Origin: Gillisella taibaishanensis
Lineage (GTDB): Bacteria > Pseudomonadota > Alphaproteobacteria > Rhizobiales > Rhizobiaceae
Assembly: GCF_001938985.1 (NCBI RefSeq)
Contig: NZ_MKIN01000019.1
Coordinates: 1 to 64,000 of the forward strand
Length of the DNA stretch: 64,000 nucleotides
Direction of reading: 5' to 3'
In this document: positions 16,075 to 23,553 of the stretch, in pieces
How the letters are laid out: each line of letters opens with the position of its first letter
Position numbering within the stretch: the stretch's first letter is position 1
Translations under genes and position numbers: made by a program
The notes under the pieces: generated by a model
The model's database searches: none
Seen by the model: only the letters and a program-made list of their open reading frames with translations
Told to the model about the DNA's origin: nothing

Positions 16075-16992
16075 TTAGGCCTGTTGCGCCGTTGCCTCGT
16101 CAAAAAGCCAGTCGCGAAAGGCGGCGAGCTTAGGAAGCGTCGCGCATTCCTGGCGGTAAACCACGAAATACGCCAGGGAGGATGCGACGGTAATCTGAGG
16201 AAAAAGGCGAACGAGTTTGCCTGCTGCGAGATCGTCACGCGCCATGATGCTTCTTGCCAGTGCGACGCCGTGCCCGTCTATAGCTGCTTGCAGCACTCCG
16301 GCCGAGTTGTTTATCCGCAAACCGCGTTGGCTCGAAGCCTCAGATGCATCTGCCTTCTGCAACCAACTTTCCCAGGTCGCGAAGCCGGTTTGGGGACCGA
16401 CAGAAAGATCGTGAATGAGCGTCTGCCCCACGAGATCAGCAGGTTTATCGATCGGGTGCTCCTTCAGAAGCCTTGGGGAACAAACCGGAAAGACTTCCTC
16501 ATCCATGAGCTTCTCGGCCATGAGGCCGGGCCAGTCCCCCGCTCCATACCGGACCCCGATGTCGATACCTTGAGCAATGTAGTCGACCAGTTTCAGGCTT
16601 GTATCGAGGCGGAGATCGGTATCCGGCCACTTCATCTGAAATCGATCAATACGGGGCAACAGCCATTTCGCCGCAAAGGCCGGGCTGACAGTAACAGTCA
16701 GCACCCCATTCGATGAGCCTTCCTTCAATCGCTCAAACCCCATGCTTAAACGGTCGAGACCAGACCGGATATCAGGGAGTGCTCTGAGCGCTGTCTCGTT
16801 TGCCACGAGCCGTGACTTGCCGGTGGCGCTGCGATGAAACAGCGGCGTGCCGAGCCAGTCCTCAAGGCTGCGCACGAGTTGGCCAACGGCCGCCGGCGTT
16901 ACGTTCAGCTCCTCCGCAGCAGCAGAAAAACTCTCATGCCTGGCGCTTGCCTCGAAGGCGCGCAGCGCGTTCAGATAAATAGGTGATCGCAT
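16075..16992 (-). CDS. LysR family regulator (GcvA-like)
   Basis: About 305 residues. The HTH part L-N-A-L-R-A-F-E-A-S-A-R-H with the following S-F-S-x-A-A-E-E-L-N-V-T-P-A-A-V is typical of the GcvA branch of LysR regulators. The effector domain includes the branch hallmark I-D-I-G-V-R-Y-G-A-G-D-W. ATG 16992 (MRSPIYLNAL) is chosen over the longer frame to 17058. It is divergent from the MalY-like aminotransferase gene at 17153 and lies upstream of the CMD-cupin operon, so either could be its target. Confidence 0.9.
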   Translation of the reverse strand: MRSPIYLNALRAFEASARHESFSAAAEELNVTPAAVGQLVRSLEDWLGTPLFHRSATGKSRLVANETALRALPDIRSGLDRLSMGFERLKEGSSNGVLTVTVSPAFAAKWLLPRIDRFQMKWPDTDLRLDTSLKLVDYIAQGIDIGVRYGAGDWPGLMAEKLMDEEVFPVCSPRLLKEHPIDKPADLVGQTLIHDLSVGPQTGFATWESWLQKADASEASSQRGLRINNSAGVLQAAIDGHGVALARSIMARDDLAAGKLVRLFPQITVASSLAYFVVYRQECATLPKLAAFRDWLFDEATAQQA

Positions 16993-17152
16993 GAGATAAA
17001 GTTTTTCTTTTAAGGGAAGGAAGATCTTCACATTTGCTAATTTCCGCCCCCCTGTCAATCATGGCGGTTTCTCCGCCCCGGCTTTGGCCCGGGAGGAACT
17101 CGTTTCAATCGCTTGCACGGCCAGTTTCACATCCACCCATGAAAGACCTACA

Positions 17153-18334
17153 GTGTACAATTTCGACGAAATTTTTGATCGACGCCGATCCAATTGCATG
17201 AAGTGGTCGCAGAACAACTCCTTCTTGAGTGCCGAACAGCGTCAGGCCGATCCATTACCAATGTGGGTCGCGGATATGGATTTCCGCGTGGCACAGCCAA
17301 TCCTTGACGCACTGCAGGAAGAGGTGGCGTTCGGTATCTTCGGCTACGGCGAGATTCCGGCCTCCTGTATCGAAGCGGTCGTTGACTGGCAAACTCGGCG
17401 GTTCGGATGGCAGCCGAAGGCGGAGTGGGTCGTGCAGACGCCCGGGGTCGTCAGCGCCCTCAGCGCGACGATTCAGGCATTCACACAGCCAGGGGACTTT
17501 GTTCTAGTACAGTCGCCAGTCTATTTTCACATTCATCACGACGTCATGGTCAATGGGCGCCGGGTCATCCACGCGCCTTTAACGCTCGAGGGTGATCAAT
17601 ACAGGTTCGACCCGGTGGCATTCGAGGCGGCGATCAAGCCCGGAACCAAACTTTTTATTCTATGCAACCCACATAACCCGACGGGCAAGGTCTTCGGACG
17701 GGAAGAGCTGGAAGCCATGGCCGCCATATGCGAGCGTCACGGCATCCTTGTTTTGTCCGACGAGATCCATGAGGATTTAATTTTGGACCCGGAAAAGCGT
17801 CACGTCCCGTTTGCCATGGTAAGCGAGGCGGCGGCCGACATTGCGATCATATGCACCGCACCCAGCAAGACGTTCAATATAGCCGGCCTGCAATGCGCCA
17901 ATGTCTTCATCCCGAATGCAAGGCGGCGGGCGGAGTTCCGCGCACGATGCGAGAAGAACGGTTTAATTGTCATGAATACAATGGGTGTCGCCGCCTGCGA
18001 GGCGGCATATCAACATTGCGAGCCCTGGGCCGACGCAATGCTGGACTATGTCCGCGCAAACCAACTACACTTTGCATCTCGCATTCAAGCGCTTGACTTG
18101 CCGATCCGCGCCACACCAGCCGACGCGCTCTATCTTGCCTGGATCGATTTTCGCGACCTTGCAAAGCCCACCGACGAGCTTCACGACTTTCTGCTGCGGC
18201 AGGCCCGGCTCTGGCTAGACCCCGGAACGAAGTTCGGACCCGGTGGCGAAGGATTCATGCGCATTAATCTCGCCTGCCCGCGCAGCCTGGTGGATGAGGC
18301 GATTGAACGACTGTATGTCGCGCTGCGACGATAA
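17153..18334 (+). CDS. MalY/PatB family PLP aminotransferase (C-S lyase type)
   Basis: About 393 residues of a fold-type I PLP enzyme. It has the MalY/PatB features W-V-A-D-M-D-F near residue 40, N-P-H-N-P-T-G-K, S-D-E-I-H-E-D and the PLP lysine in A-P-S-K-T-F-N-I-A-G. Members act as cystathionine beta-lyases or related aminotransferases. The likely start is GTG 17153 (V-Y-N-F-D-E-I-F-D-R-R), where homologues begin; an extended frame runs from TTG 17084. It is divergent from the GcvA-like LysR regulator and is followed by a strong terminator hairpin. Confidence 0.9.
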   Translation: MYNFDEIFDRRRSNCMKWSQNNSFLSAEQRQADPLPMWVADMDFRVAQPILDALQEEVAFGIFGYGEIPASCIEAVVDWQTRRFGWQPKAEWVVQTPGVVSALSATIQAFTQPGDFVLVQSPVYFHIHHDVMVNGRRVIHAPLTLEGDQYRFDPVAFEAAIKPGTKLFILCNPHNPTGKVFGREELEAMAAICERHGILVLSDEIHEDLILDPEKRHVPFAMVSEAAADIAIICTAPSKTFNIAGLQCANVFIPNARRRAEFRARCEKNGLIVMNTMGVAACEAAYQHCEPWADAMLDYVRANQLHFASRIQALDLPIRATPADALYLAWIDFRDLAKPTDELHDFLLRQARLWLDPGTKFGPGGEGFMRINLACPRSLVDEAIERLYVALRR

Positions 18335-18345
18335 TCGCATGACAG

Positions 18346-18374
18346 GTGCGGCGCTCCGACAGGGAGCGCCACAC
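18346..18374. terminator. Bidirectional terminator hairpin
   Basis: GTGCGGCGCTCC (18346-18357) pairs with GGAGCGCCACAC (18363-18374) around a 5-base loop, with one G-T pair. It lies between the convergent ends of the aminotransferase and SDR genes and is followed by T-rich sequence on the plus strand. Confidence 0.7.
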
Positions 18375-18381
18375 TTACTGT

Positions 18382-19149
18382 TTACTGACGACCGGCGGTC
18401 ACGCCGCCGTCGACGGGAAGGACGGTTCCCGTGATCCACGATGCATGCTCGGAAGCTAGAAAGAGGATCGCTTCTGCGACATCGCGGGGCTGGCCGTTAC
18501 GGCCCAACGGGTGGAAGGCATCAAAGCCCGGCAGCACTTCCTTGACCTGCTCGGCTGACATAAACGTATTGTAAACAGGGGTTTCGACCACCGCCGGAGC
18601 GACGGCGTTGATACGGATTTTGTAGGGCGCAAGCTCTATCGCGAGATTGCGGACCATGGCATGAACGCCCGCATTGGCGGCGGAATATGCTGCCGAAGGC
18701 GTCGCACCGATTGCCTGAATAGCCCACATCGAGCCGGTCTGAACGATAGCGCCGCCTTTCTCCTTCATTGCTTTAGCGGCAGCCTGGGCGGTGAAGAACT
18801 TCCCCTTCAGGATCGTATCGAGGTACCAGTCATAGTCCTTCTCGGTCAGCTCGAGAAAGGGTTTAGGGTTGAAGACACCCGCATTATTGACGAGAACGTC
18901 GAGTTTTCCGAATTTTGCTATGGCCGCGTCCACAAGGGCAGCGCCGACCGCCGGATCAGAAATGTCGCCAGCAGAAATGATGACCTTCTGACCGGAAGGG
19001 TCTATTTCTCGCGCTGTCGCCTCCAGTTTACCTGCATCCCTACCATTGATGGCTACTTTCGCGCCTTCGGCAACGAAGCGGGCGGCTGTTTCTTTCCCTA
19101 TCCCGGAACCACCGCCCGTGATGGCAACGACTTTGTCTGCAAAGCGCAT
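18382..19149 (-). CDS. SDR family oxidoreductase with Asn in place of catalytic Lys
   Basis: A 255-residue short-chain dehydrogenase: T-G-G-G-S-G-I-G at 11-18, N-N-A-G at 88-91, Ser140, and Tyr155 in Y-S-A-A-N. The Lys of the Y-x3-K motif is Asn159. The rest of the fold, including the C-terminal V-D-G-G-V, is normal. ATG 19149 (MRFADKVVAI) has AAGGAA eight bases upstream. It stands alone, convergent with the aminotransferase and divergent from the truncated SorC regulator. An NAD(P)-dependent oxidoreductase role is expected only if another residue replaces the Lys. Confidence 0.88.
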   Translation of the reverse strand: MRFADKVVAITGGGSGIGKETAARFVAEGAKVAINGRDAGKLEATAREIDPSGQKVIISAGDISDPAVGAALVDAAIAKFGKLDVLVNNAGVFNPKPFLELTEKDYDWYLDTILKGKFFTAQAAAKAMKEKGGAIVQTGSMWAIQAIGATPSAAYSAANAGVHAMVRNLAIELAPYKIRINAVAPAVVETPVYNTFMSAEQVKEVLPGFDAFHPLGRNGQPRDVAEAILFLASEHASWITGTVLPVDGGVTAGRQ

Positions 19150-19562
19150 ATCGGATTTCCTTGTTGAGTTCCCCAAGATCTATACAAACAACGCTTGATA
19201 CAGAGATTGGAAGATAAACTATCGCGTGGCTTCGGCGACTTTGAAGTTCGAAGCCGCGCTGGGCTTAGATGTGAGGCGTCAAGGCGACCGTCGCAAACGA
19301 GAACTTCTTCGCATACGACGAAGAAAACCTTTATCGCGCCTGGGCGCTTAGTGCTGGTCATTTGAAAAAATGATCAGCGGAATACCCGCTTCACTTCAAA
19401 CAAGAAGTGTCGCATTCGCCGGGGCAGTAGCGCCGTCGTAACGACGATGGATCAAGCCCCTGGGCGTGCTGGCGGCGTGGCCACCATTGGTTCGCCGTCG
19501 CCGAGTCGACCACGATCTGTCACTGCATTTCAAAACTACAAGATGAGCAGAGGTGCTCTCAG
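19150..19562. other. Intergenic region, no clear gene
   Basis: About 410 bp between the SDR and the truncated regulator. A 30-codon open stretch ending at about 19371 (A-N-E-N-F-F-A-Y-D-E-E-N) is the only protein-like passage and has no start or recognised family. The rest shows no repeat or RNA motif that I can support. Confidence 0.5.
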
Positions 19563-19934
19563 ATGACAAGGCGTCCACTACAGAAGCTCCAGGCCTCGCT
19601 CGTTGCCCGCCGCTTCTACGTCGAACAAAAAACGAAATCCCAGATTGCAGACGAATTCGGGATTTCGCGATTCAAGGTGGCGAGGCTGTTGGATACAGCT
19701 CTCACGGATGGGATCGTCAAGATCGAAATCAATGACCAGGGGGATATGAATACAGAACTGGCGGAAAAGCTGCGGCTGAAATATGGGCTGAAAGCAGCGC
19801 TGGTCCTCGATGGACCCGATCTTCATTCAAGCGAGCTGTTCGAGCCGCTCGGGATACTTGCTGCCGACTATCTTGAGGAAACACTGATAGACGGGCAATT
19901 GCTCGGTAATCTCCTGGGGGCGAACATTGCCTAA
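19563..19934 (+). pseudogene. SorC/DeoR sugar-binding transcriptional regulator, truncated
   Basis: The first 120 residues are a good SorC-family N-terminus: an HTH (S-Q-I-A-D-E-F-G-I-S-R-F-K-V-A-R-L-L) followed by the beginning of the sugar-phosphate-binding domain (L-A-E-K-L-R-L-K-Y-G-L). Full-length members have about 310-330 residues, but this one ends at 19934 where IS3 sequence begins. The lost part was replaced by the transposase relic. It might still bind DNA but cannot sense its effector. It probably once controlled a sugar operon nearby. Confidence 0.75.
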
Positions 19935-20237
19935 GGTTACCACAAGCTGCTCGACCACGGCGAGACATCCTGCCCCAACCGGGTTGCCCGCCTGACGCGG
20001 ATCGCCGGGATAAAGGCTCAGATCGGATACAAACTTCGTCCTGGAATTTACGGCGGCAGGCCTTCCATTGTCATCGACAACACGCTGGATCGGCAATTCG
20101 ACGTCGCGACCCCGAACAAGGCCTGGGTCACTGATATCACCTACATCTGAACCAACCAAGGCTTCGCCTATATCGCGGTAATGATGGATCTTTATTCCCG
20201 CCGGGTCATCGGCTGGTCGATGCAGAGCCGACAGACA
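19935..20237 (+). pseudogene. IS3-family transposase orfB relic
   Basis: Translation gives an IS3 orfB middle section: C-P-N-R-V-A-R-L, a G-I-K-A-Q-I-G-Y-K segment, then W-V-T-D-I-T-Y-I with the first catalytic Asp. An in-frame TGA at 20148-20150 stands where Arg is usual, and M-D-L-Y-S-R-R-V-I-G-W-S-M-Q-S-R follows. It lacks both ends and the remaining catalytic residues. At its right edge it joins in frame to the toxin-like module. Confidence 0.8.
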
Positions 20238-20591
20238 GTGGAGGGCGGCGTCCGGTTCACGATCAACAGAGCAGCCGCCGCAGGCGCTGCGGACGATCTG
20301 GCCCGCCTGGAGAGTCAAACCTTTGATGCAGAGGAGGTCCTGCCAAACCGCACTTCCAACACACGTCCGCGCCATTTGGCTTCGCCTCAGAGACGACCGC
20401 TGACGCTGTCTCCCCAGGCTTGCTCGCGAGGGAGAGGGATCTGTAGCGGTTATAATCATTCCTCAAAAAATGGCGTGGAGCATTCGATTTTAGGAGTTAA
20501 TGGGGGCGGAAATATTCAATTTGTTGATCCACAGTTAGGCGCTATATTCGAACTAAATCCGAATTTAACAGTGATTCCTGGCTGCAAATAA
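20181..20591 (+). pseudogene. Chimeric frame: transposase piece, pre-toxin module, toxin-like tail
   Basis: A single open frame of 136 codons joins three things. The first is the end of the IS3 relic (M-M-D-L-Y-S-R-R). The second is the 93-bp module V-E-G-G-V-R-F to Q-T-F-D-A (20238-20330), found again at 21217-21309. The third is a tail after about 20450 reading H-S-I-L-G-V-N-G-G-G-N-I-Q-F-V-D-P-Q. A His followed by a V/I-D-P-Q strand recalls papain-fold-type toxin tips of polymorphic toxins. The part between (20331-20450) is not protein-like. I treat it as a relic, not a working gene. Confidence 0.45.
20238..20330 (+). repeat. 93-bp pre-toxin module, copy A
   Basis: It matches 21217-21309 over exactly 93 bp without gaps. 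The two translations agree at 26 of 31 residues (hand count). It encodes a segment running from V-E-G-G-V-R-F through A-G-A-A-D-D-L-A-R-L-E to Q-T-F-D-A. Different sequence follows each copy. Confidence 0.8.
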
Positions 20592-20946
20592 TGCCGCAAT
20601 AGAGATGTGGCGTGAATACATTTCTGATGTAAATAGCGAATAAATATTCATGTGTGAGTTCCTAAAATACAATAGGGTGTGGATGGTTTTTAAACATGAA
20701 AATTTGATATTGCCAAGAAACCGCCCATTTTTAGACGGCGCCGTCGTGGTAAGTATTCTAGGTTAGGTAAGACATACTGTAAGTCACTATCCAGACTACA
20801 ATGCATGCATGGGATATCTAGCTACTATGTCTGATTATTTTGAAAAAAGGGATTATAGGATTTCTCACACGAGAACACCTCAAATCGCACTTTAACAAGG
20901 AAATAATTGGAGATATCGCAATTCCTAGATCCTATCGTTGGTCTGA
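20592..20946. other. AT-rich non-coding stretch in the decayed toxin region
   Basis: About 355 bp with many stops in all frames and visibly lower GC than the flanking genes. No start, repeat or RNA structure could be supported. It may be remains of an immunity gene, but no frame is long enough to show it. Confidence 0.5.
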
Positions 20947-21797
20947 GAAACTATAGGTCCCGGCCAGCCTGTCACATCAGGCGACGTATTGGTCATTGCA
21001 GGAGCCGCAGCTTGCAACACGTTCTCGGCTGGGACATGCGCTATCCTGGTAATCGGCGGTGCCGCGAGCGCCAATCATCTTTACAGCGATGTAAGCCAGA
21101 TCATCACTGACAAAGACGCCAAGAGCGCGCTCGTCCTAGCGCTTGTGGGAACCGGCATGTCGGAAAGTGACGCCGAGACCTATCAGGCTTATGCCGGTGT
21201 CGTCATGGTCACCACCGTCGAGGGCGGCGTCCGTTTCGCGACCCACAGAGCCGACGCCGCAGGCGCTGCGGACGACCTTGCCCGCCTTGAGGGTCAAACC
21301 TTTGATGCAGCAGGTGAACCAGGGTCGACAACATTTATTGCGCATCGGGCCGTTGATCTTGATGATTTTGATCGACGCAATACCATTGATAAAGCCGTTG
21401 GAAATTAAAGTCCGGTGAGGTCGGATCTGCAGCGAAGCTTGAATATTACGTGGGCGGAGCTCTCGAGAGAGCAACGGAGGGGACATCCGGCGATTATGTA
21501 TTCATTTCGGGGCCGTACAGCGGCAAAAACTGTCGACTTCATGCTGACGCCAAACACTCTAAAGGAAGCTGAAAAAACGAATCAATTTTTTGAGCAAAAC
21601 ACCGTAAGATTCATAAAACAGCTTGAAGATCACGCAAATGCAGCTGATTTTGTACCATTGCCTCGAGGTTCCTTTCAGAAAATAATAAAGCCCTACTTGA
21701 GAAAACAATTAGGAATATTCCTAAAAATACGCAATAAAAGTGTTAACATTTAAGTGATGCAACAGTGGCAGGAATTATAATTATATCAGATGCTTAA
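20947..21797 (+). pseudogene. CDI/filamentous-hemagglutinin-like toxin C-terminus, frameshifted
   Basis: After a stop at 20944 an open frame without its own start reads P-V-T-S-G-D-V-L-V-I-A-G-A-A-A-C, a Gly/Ala-rich pre-toxin region, then the 93-bp module (copy B). At about 21406 one missing A shifts the frame; L-K-S-G-E-V-G-S-A-A-K-L-E-Y-Y-V continues to G-P-Y-S-G-K. An extra A near 21526 shifts it again, giving T-V-D-F-M-L-T-P-N-T-L and A-D-F-V-P-L. A third shift near 21690 precedes the end at 21797. The G-K-x-V-D-F and x-A-D-x-V-P motifs recall tips of contact-dependent inhibition toxins. No working product is expected. Confidence 0.5.
21217..21309 (+). repeat. 93-bp pre-toxin module, copy B
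   Basis: Second copy of the module at 20238-20330. It is embedded in the longer pre-toxin frame, so it is likely the original context. Copy A is attached to transposase sequence instead. Confidence 0.8.
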
Positions 21798-21977
21798 ATT
21801 TTAGCAATAAACAGCGTTACTTTTGAATATTTAGCAGAAAGAGTCGCCGCGCAATTTGTTGAAAACGATATTCACATCAAGGAAGAAGTATATCGATCAA
21901 TGGAAGAAGGCGCTATGACATTCATAGATGCCGAGCCCTTAAATCCTAAAGACTTTTTATCTTCTCGAGAGCAGTGA
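21798..21977 (+). pseudogene. Short immunity-like reading frame after the toxin relic
   Basis: A 59-codon open stretch follows the toxin stop directly and has no ATG, GTG or TTG start in the expected place. It reads V-T-F-E-Y-L-A-E-R-V-A-A-Q-F-V-E-N-D and ends L-N-P-K-D-F-L-S-S-R-E-Q. It is acidic (many E/D) and AT-rich, as immunity proteins downstream of polymorphic toxins often are. The immunity role is inferred only from position and composition. Confidence 0.35.
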
Positions 21978-22152
21978 TAAAAGCAAGCGTCGCAGCTCAA
22001 GCTGAACTTTTTTTCCAAGATTCGAAAAGTGTGGACTGAATTGCTAGAAAAGCTACGACGAGATAGCAGATTTCAAATTTAAAGATCGAAACTGTAAACA
22101 TAATATTGGGAATGCTGCGCTGAGATGAAATTATCTACCAAACAAAAGGTAG

Positions 22153-22329
22153 AAATTGCGCGCCAATCTTGACGGCTCGATCGGGACCAGCGGCCTGTCG
22201 GTGGCACCGCCAGTCAAGGCGGGCGAGCACGAAACCGGTAAGCCGCTCTCGGCCATCGGCGCGAAAGTCGCGCTCGCCATTGCTGATCCCACCCACGAGA
22301 CCCAGAACATCGGCACGATCCGCGCGTGA
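22153..22329 (+). pseudogene. Fragment resembling a filamentous-hemagglutinin body segment
   Basis: A 58-codon open stretch has no start. It contains L-S-A-I-G-A-K-V-A-L-A-I-A-D-P-T-H-E-T-Q-N-I and ends at TGA 22327-22329. GC returns to the genomic level here, unlike the preceding AT-rich part. The wording resembles inner parts of large hemagglutinin/CdiA proteins, which would fit the toxin relic just upstream, but I could not verify this. Confidence 0.35.
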
Positions 22330-22556
22330 CAGTGATTAAGCGATCCGCACGCGGATATCATCGTGGCCAGCAGTCAGTGACCGCGCTGATAGCGCCGGAC
22401 ATATGATTGCACCGACCTACGGTCGCTTCACGCTAAAAGTCACATGCTAACCGGCCATTCCACATTTGATTTCAAACTAATTTTGCATGCTGCAAATACA
22501 TCACTCAGTCGTATCCTAACCAAATTTATGAAAATAATGCACCTCCTTGTCTTGCA
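22330..22556. other. Upstream region of the aromatic locus
   Basis: AT-rich non-coding sequence with no gene. The regulatory palindrome nearest the dioxygenase start is listed separately. No clear -35/-10 pair stands out. Confidence 0.4.
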
Positions 22557-22579
22557 AAATTATCAAAAAACGATAATTT
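22557..22579. promoter_or_regulatory. Perfect palindromic operator before the ring-cleavage gene
   Basis: AAATTATC and GATAATTT form 8-bp perfect arms with a 7-bp spacer (AAAAAAC). The site ends 26 bases before the dioxygenase ATG and just before its GGGAGG ribosome site, so a bound protein would block transcription or be part of the promoter. The IclR regulator at 25433 is the obvious candidate. Confidence 0.55.
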
Positions 22580-22605
22580 AGTTGCACAACATTAGGGAGG
22601 ACCCA

Positions 22606-23445
22606 ATGACTGACACTGCTGTTCGGGCTGGCGCTTATCTTCATCACATTGCTTTCGAAAGCTCCAATCCGGAGCGCCTTGCGCGCTATTATTCCAATGC
22701 CATGGATATGGAGTTGACGCAGGTTGGAGACGAATGGCGTTGTGAAGGCCCGAAGCGCCGCTTTATCGCTGTTGCTGGCACTGACAAGACGTTGGCCTAT
22801 TCGGGTCTTGCTTGCCGCAATGCCGAAGGGCTTGCTCTTTTGCGCGCTCGGGTCGAGGCAGAAGGAATAGAAATCCTGCCGAGTCCCTCGCCCTATTTCG
22901 AAGGCGGTGCATTTGGCGTGCGTGATCCCGATGGTCGGCTGGTCTGCTTTGGTGTCGCCAAAGCTGACAAACCGGGCTTGAACGGAATCCAAGGCCCGAC
23001 GCAGCATCTGACCTATGCCTCAGAGAATGTCCAAGCTTTCGTCGATTTCTACGTCGGCAAGCTGGGCTTTCAGCTGACGGACCTGGTTTTGCATGAAGAC
23101 GGACGGTTGGCGACAGCATTTACCACCTCCAACCACGAGCATCACACCATTGCCTGCTTCTATACGCCCGGCCGTGTCGGCGTTGACCACCACTCCTATG
23201 AAGCCGGTGAATGGACTTATATCCGCGACTGGTGCGACCATCTCGCCGCCCACGACATCCAGCTGACCTGGGGCCCTGGCCGTCATGGTCCCGGCAACAA
23301 CATCTTCATCTTCATCACTGACCCCGATGGAAACTGGATTGAAATTTCTGCGGAACTGGAAGTGATCTACGACCGTGACACGGTTGATTGGCCGCAGCAT
23401 CCGCGCACACTCAATAAATGGGGCGAAGCGATCCTGCGCTCGTAA
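22606..23445 (+). CDS. Extradiol ring-cleavage dioxygenase (VOC superfamily)
   Basis: A 279-residue two-domain vicinal-oxygen-chelate protein. The N-terminal module begins L-H-H-I-A-F. The second module carries the likely Fe(II) ligands His134 (Q-H-L-T-Y), His195 or His196 (V-D-H-H-S-Y) and Glu246 (W-I-E-I-S), with N-H-E-H-H-T between. Members open catechol-type rings with O2 at the meta position. ATG 22606 follows GGGAGG. The next gene is an FAD hydroxylase that could supply a dihydroxylated substrate. The exact substrate is unknown; 3-substituted catechols are plausible. Confidence 0.9.
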   Translation: MTDTAVRAGAYLHHIAFESSNPERLARYYSNAMDMELTQVGDEWRCEGPKRRFIAVAGTDKTLAYSGLACRNAEGLALLRARVEAEGIEILPSPSPYFEGGAFGVRDPDGRLVCFGVAKADKPGLNGIQGPTQHLTYASENVQAFVDFYVGKLGFQLTDLVLHEDGRLATAFTTSNHEHHTIACFYTPGRVGVDHHSYEAGEWTYIRDWCDHLAAHDIQLTWGPGRHGPGNNIFIFITDPDGNWIEISAELEVIYDRDTVDWPQHPRTLNKWGEAILRS

Positions 23446-23553
23446 TGTTGCGGCGCGCGCCGCCCACCGTGTGGCGTGCGGTGAACGGTTGCGGTGAAGG
23501 GAGCACCGCGATCGCCACTGAAAAGGAAGTCAAATCAAGTTGAGGAGAACCCC

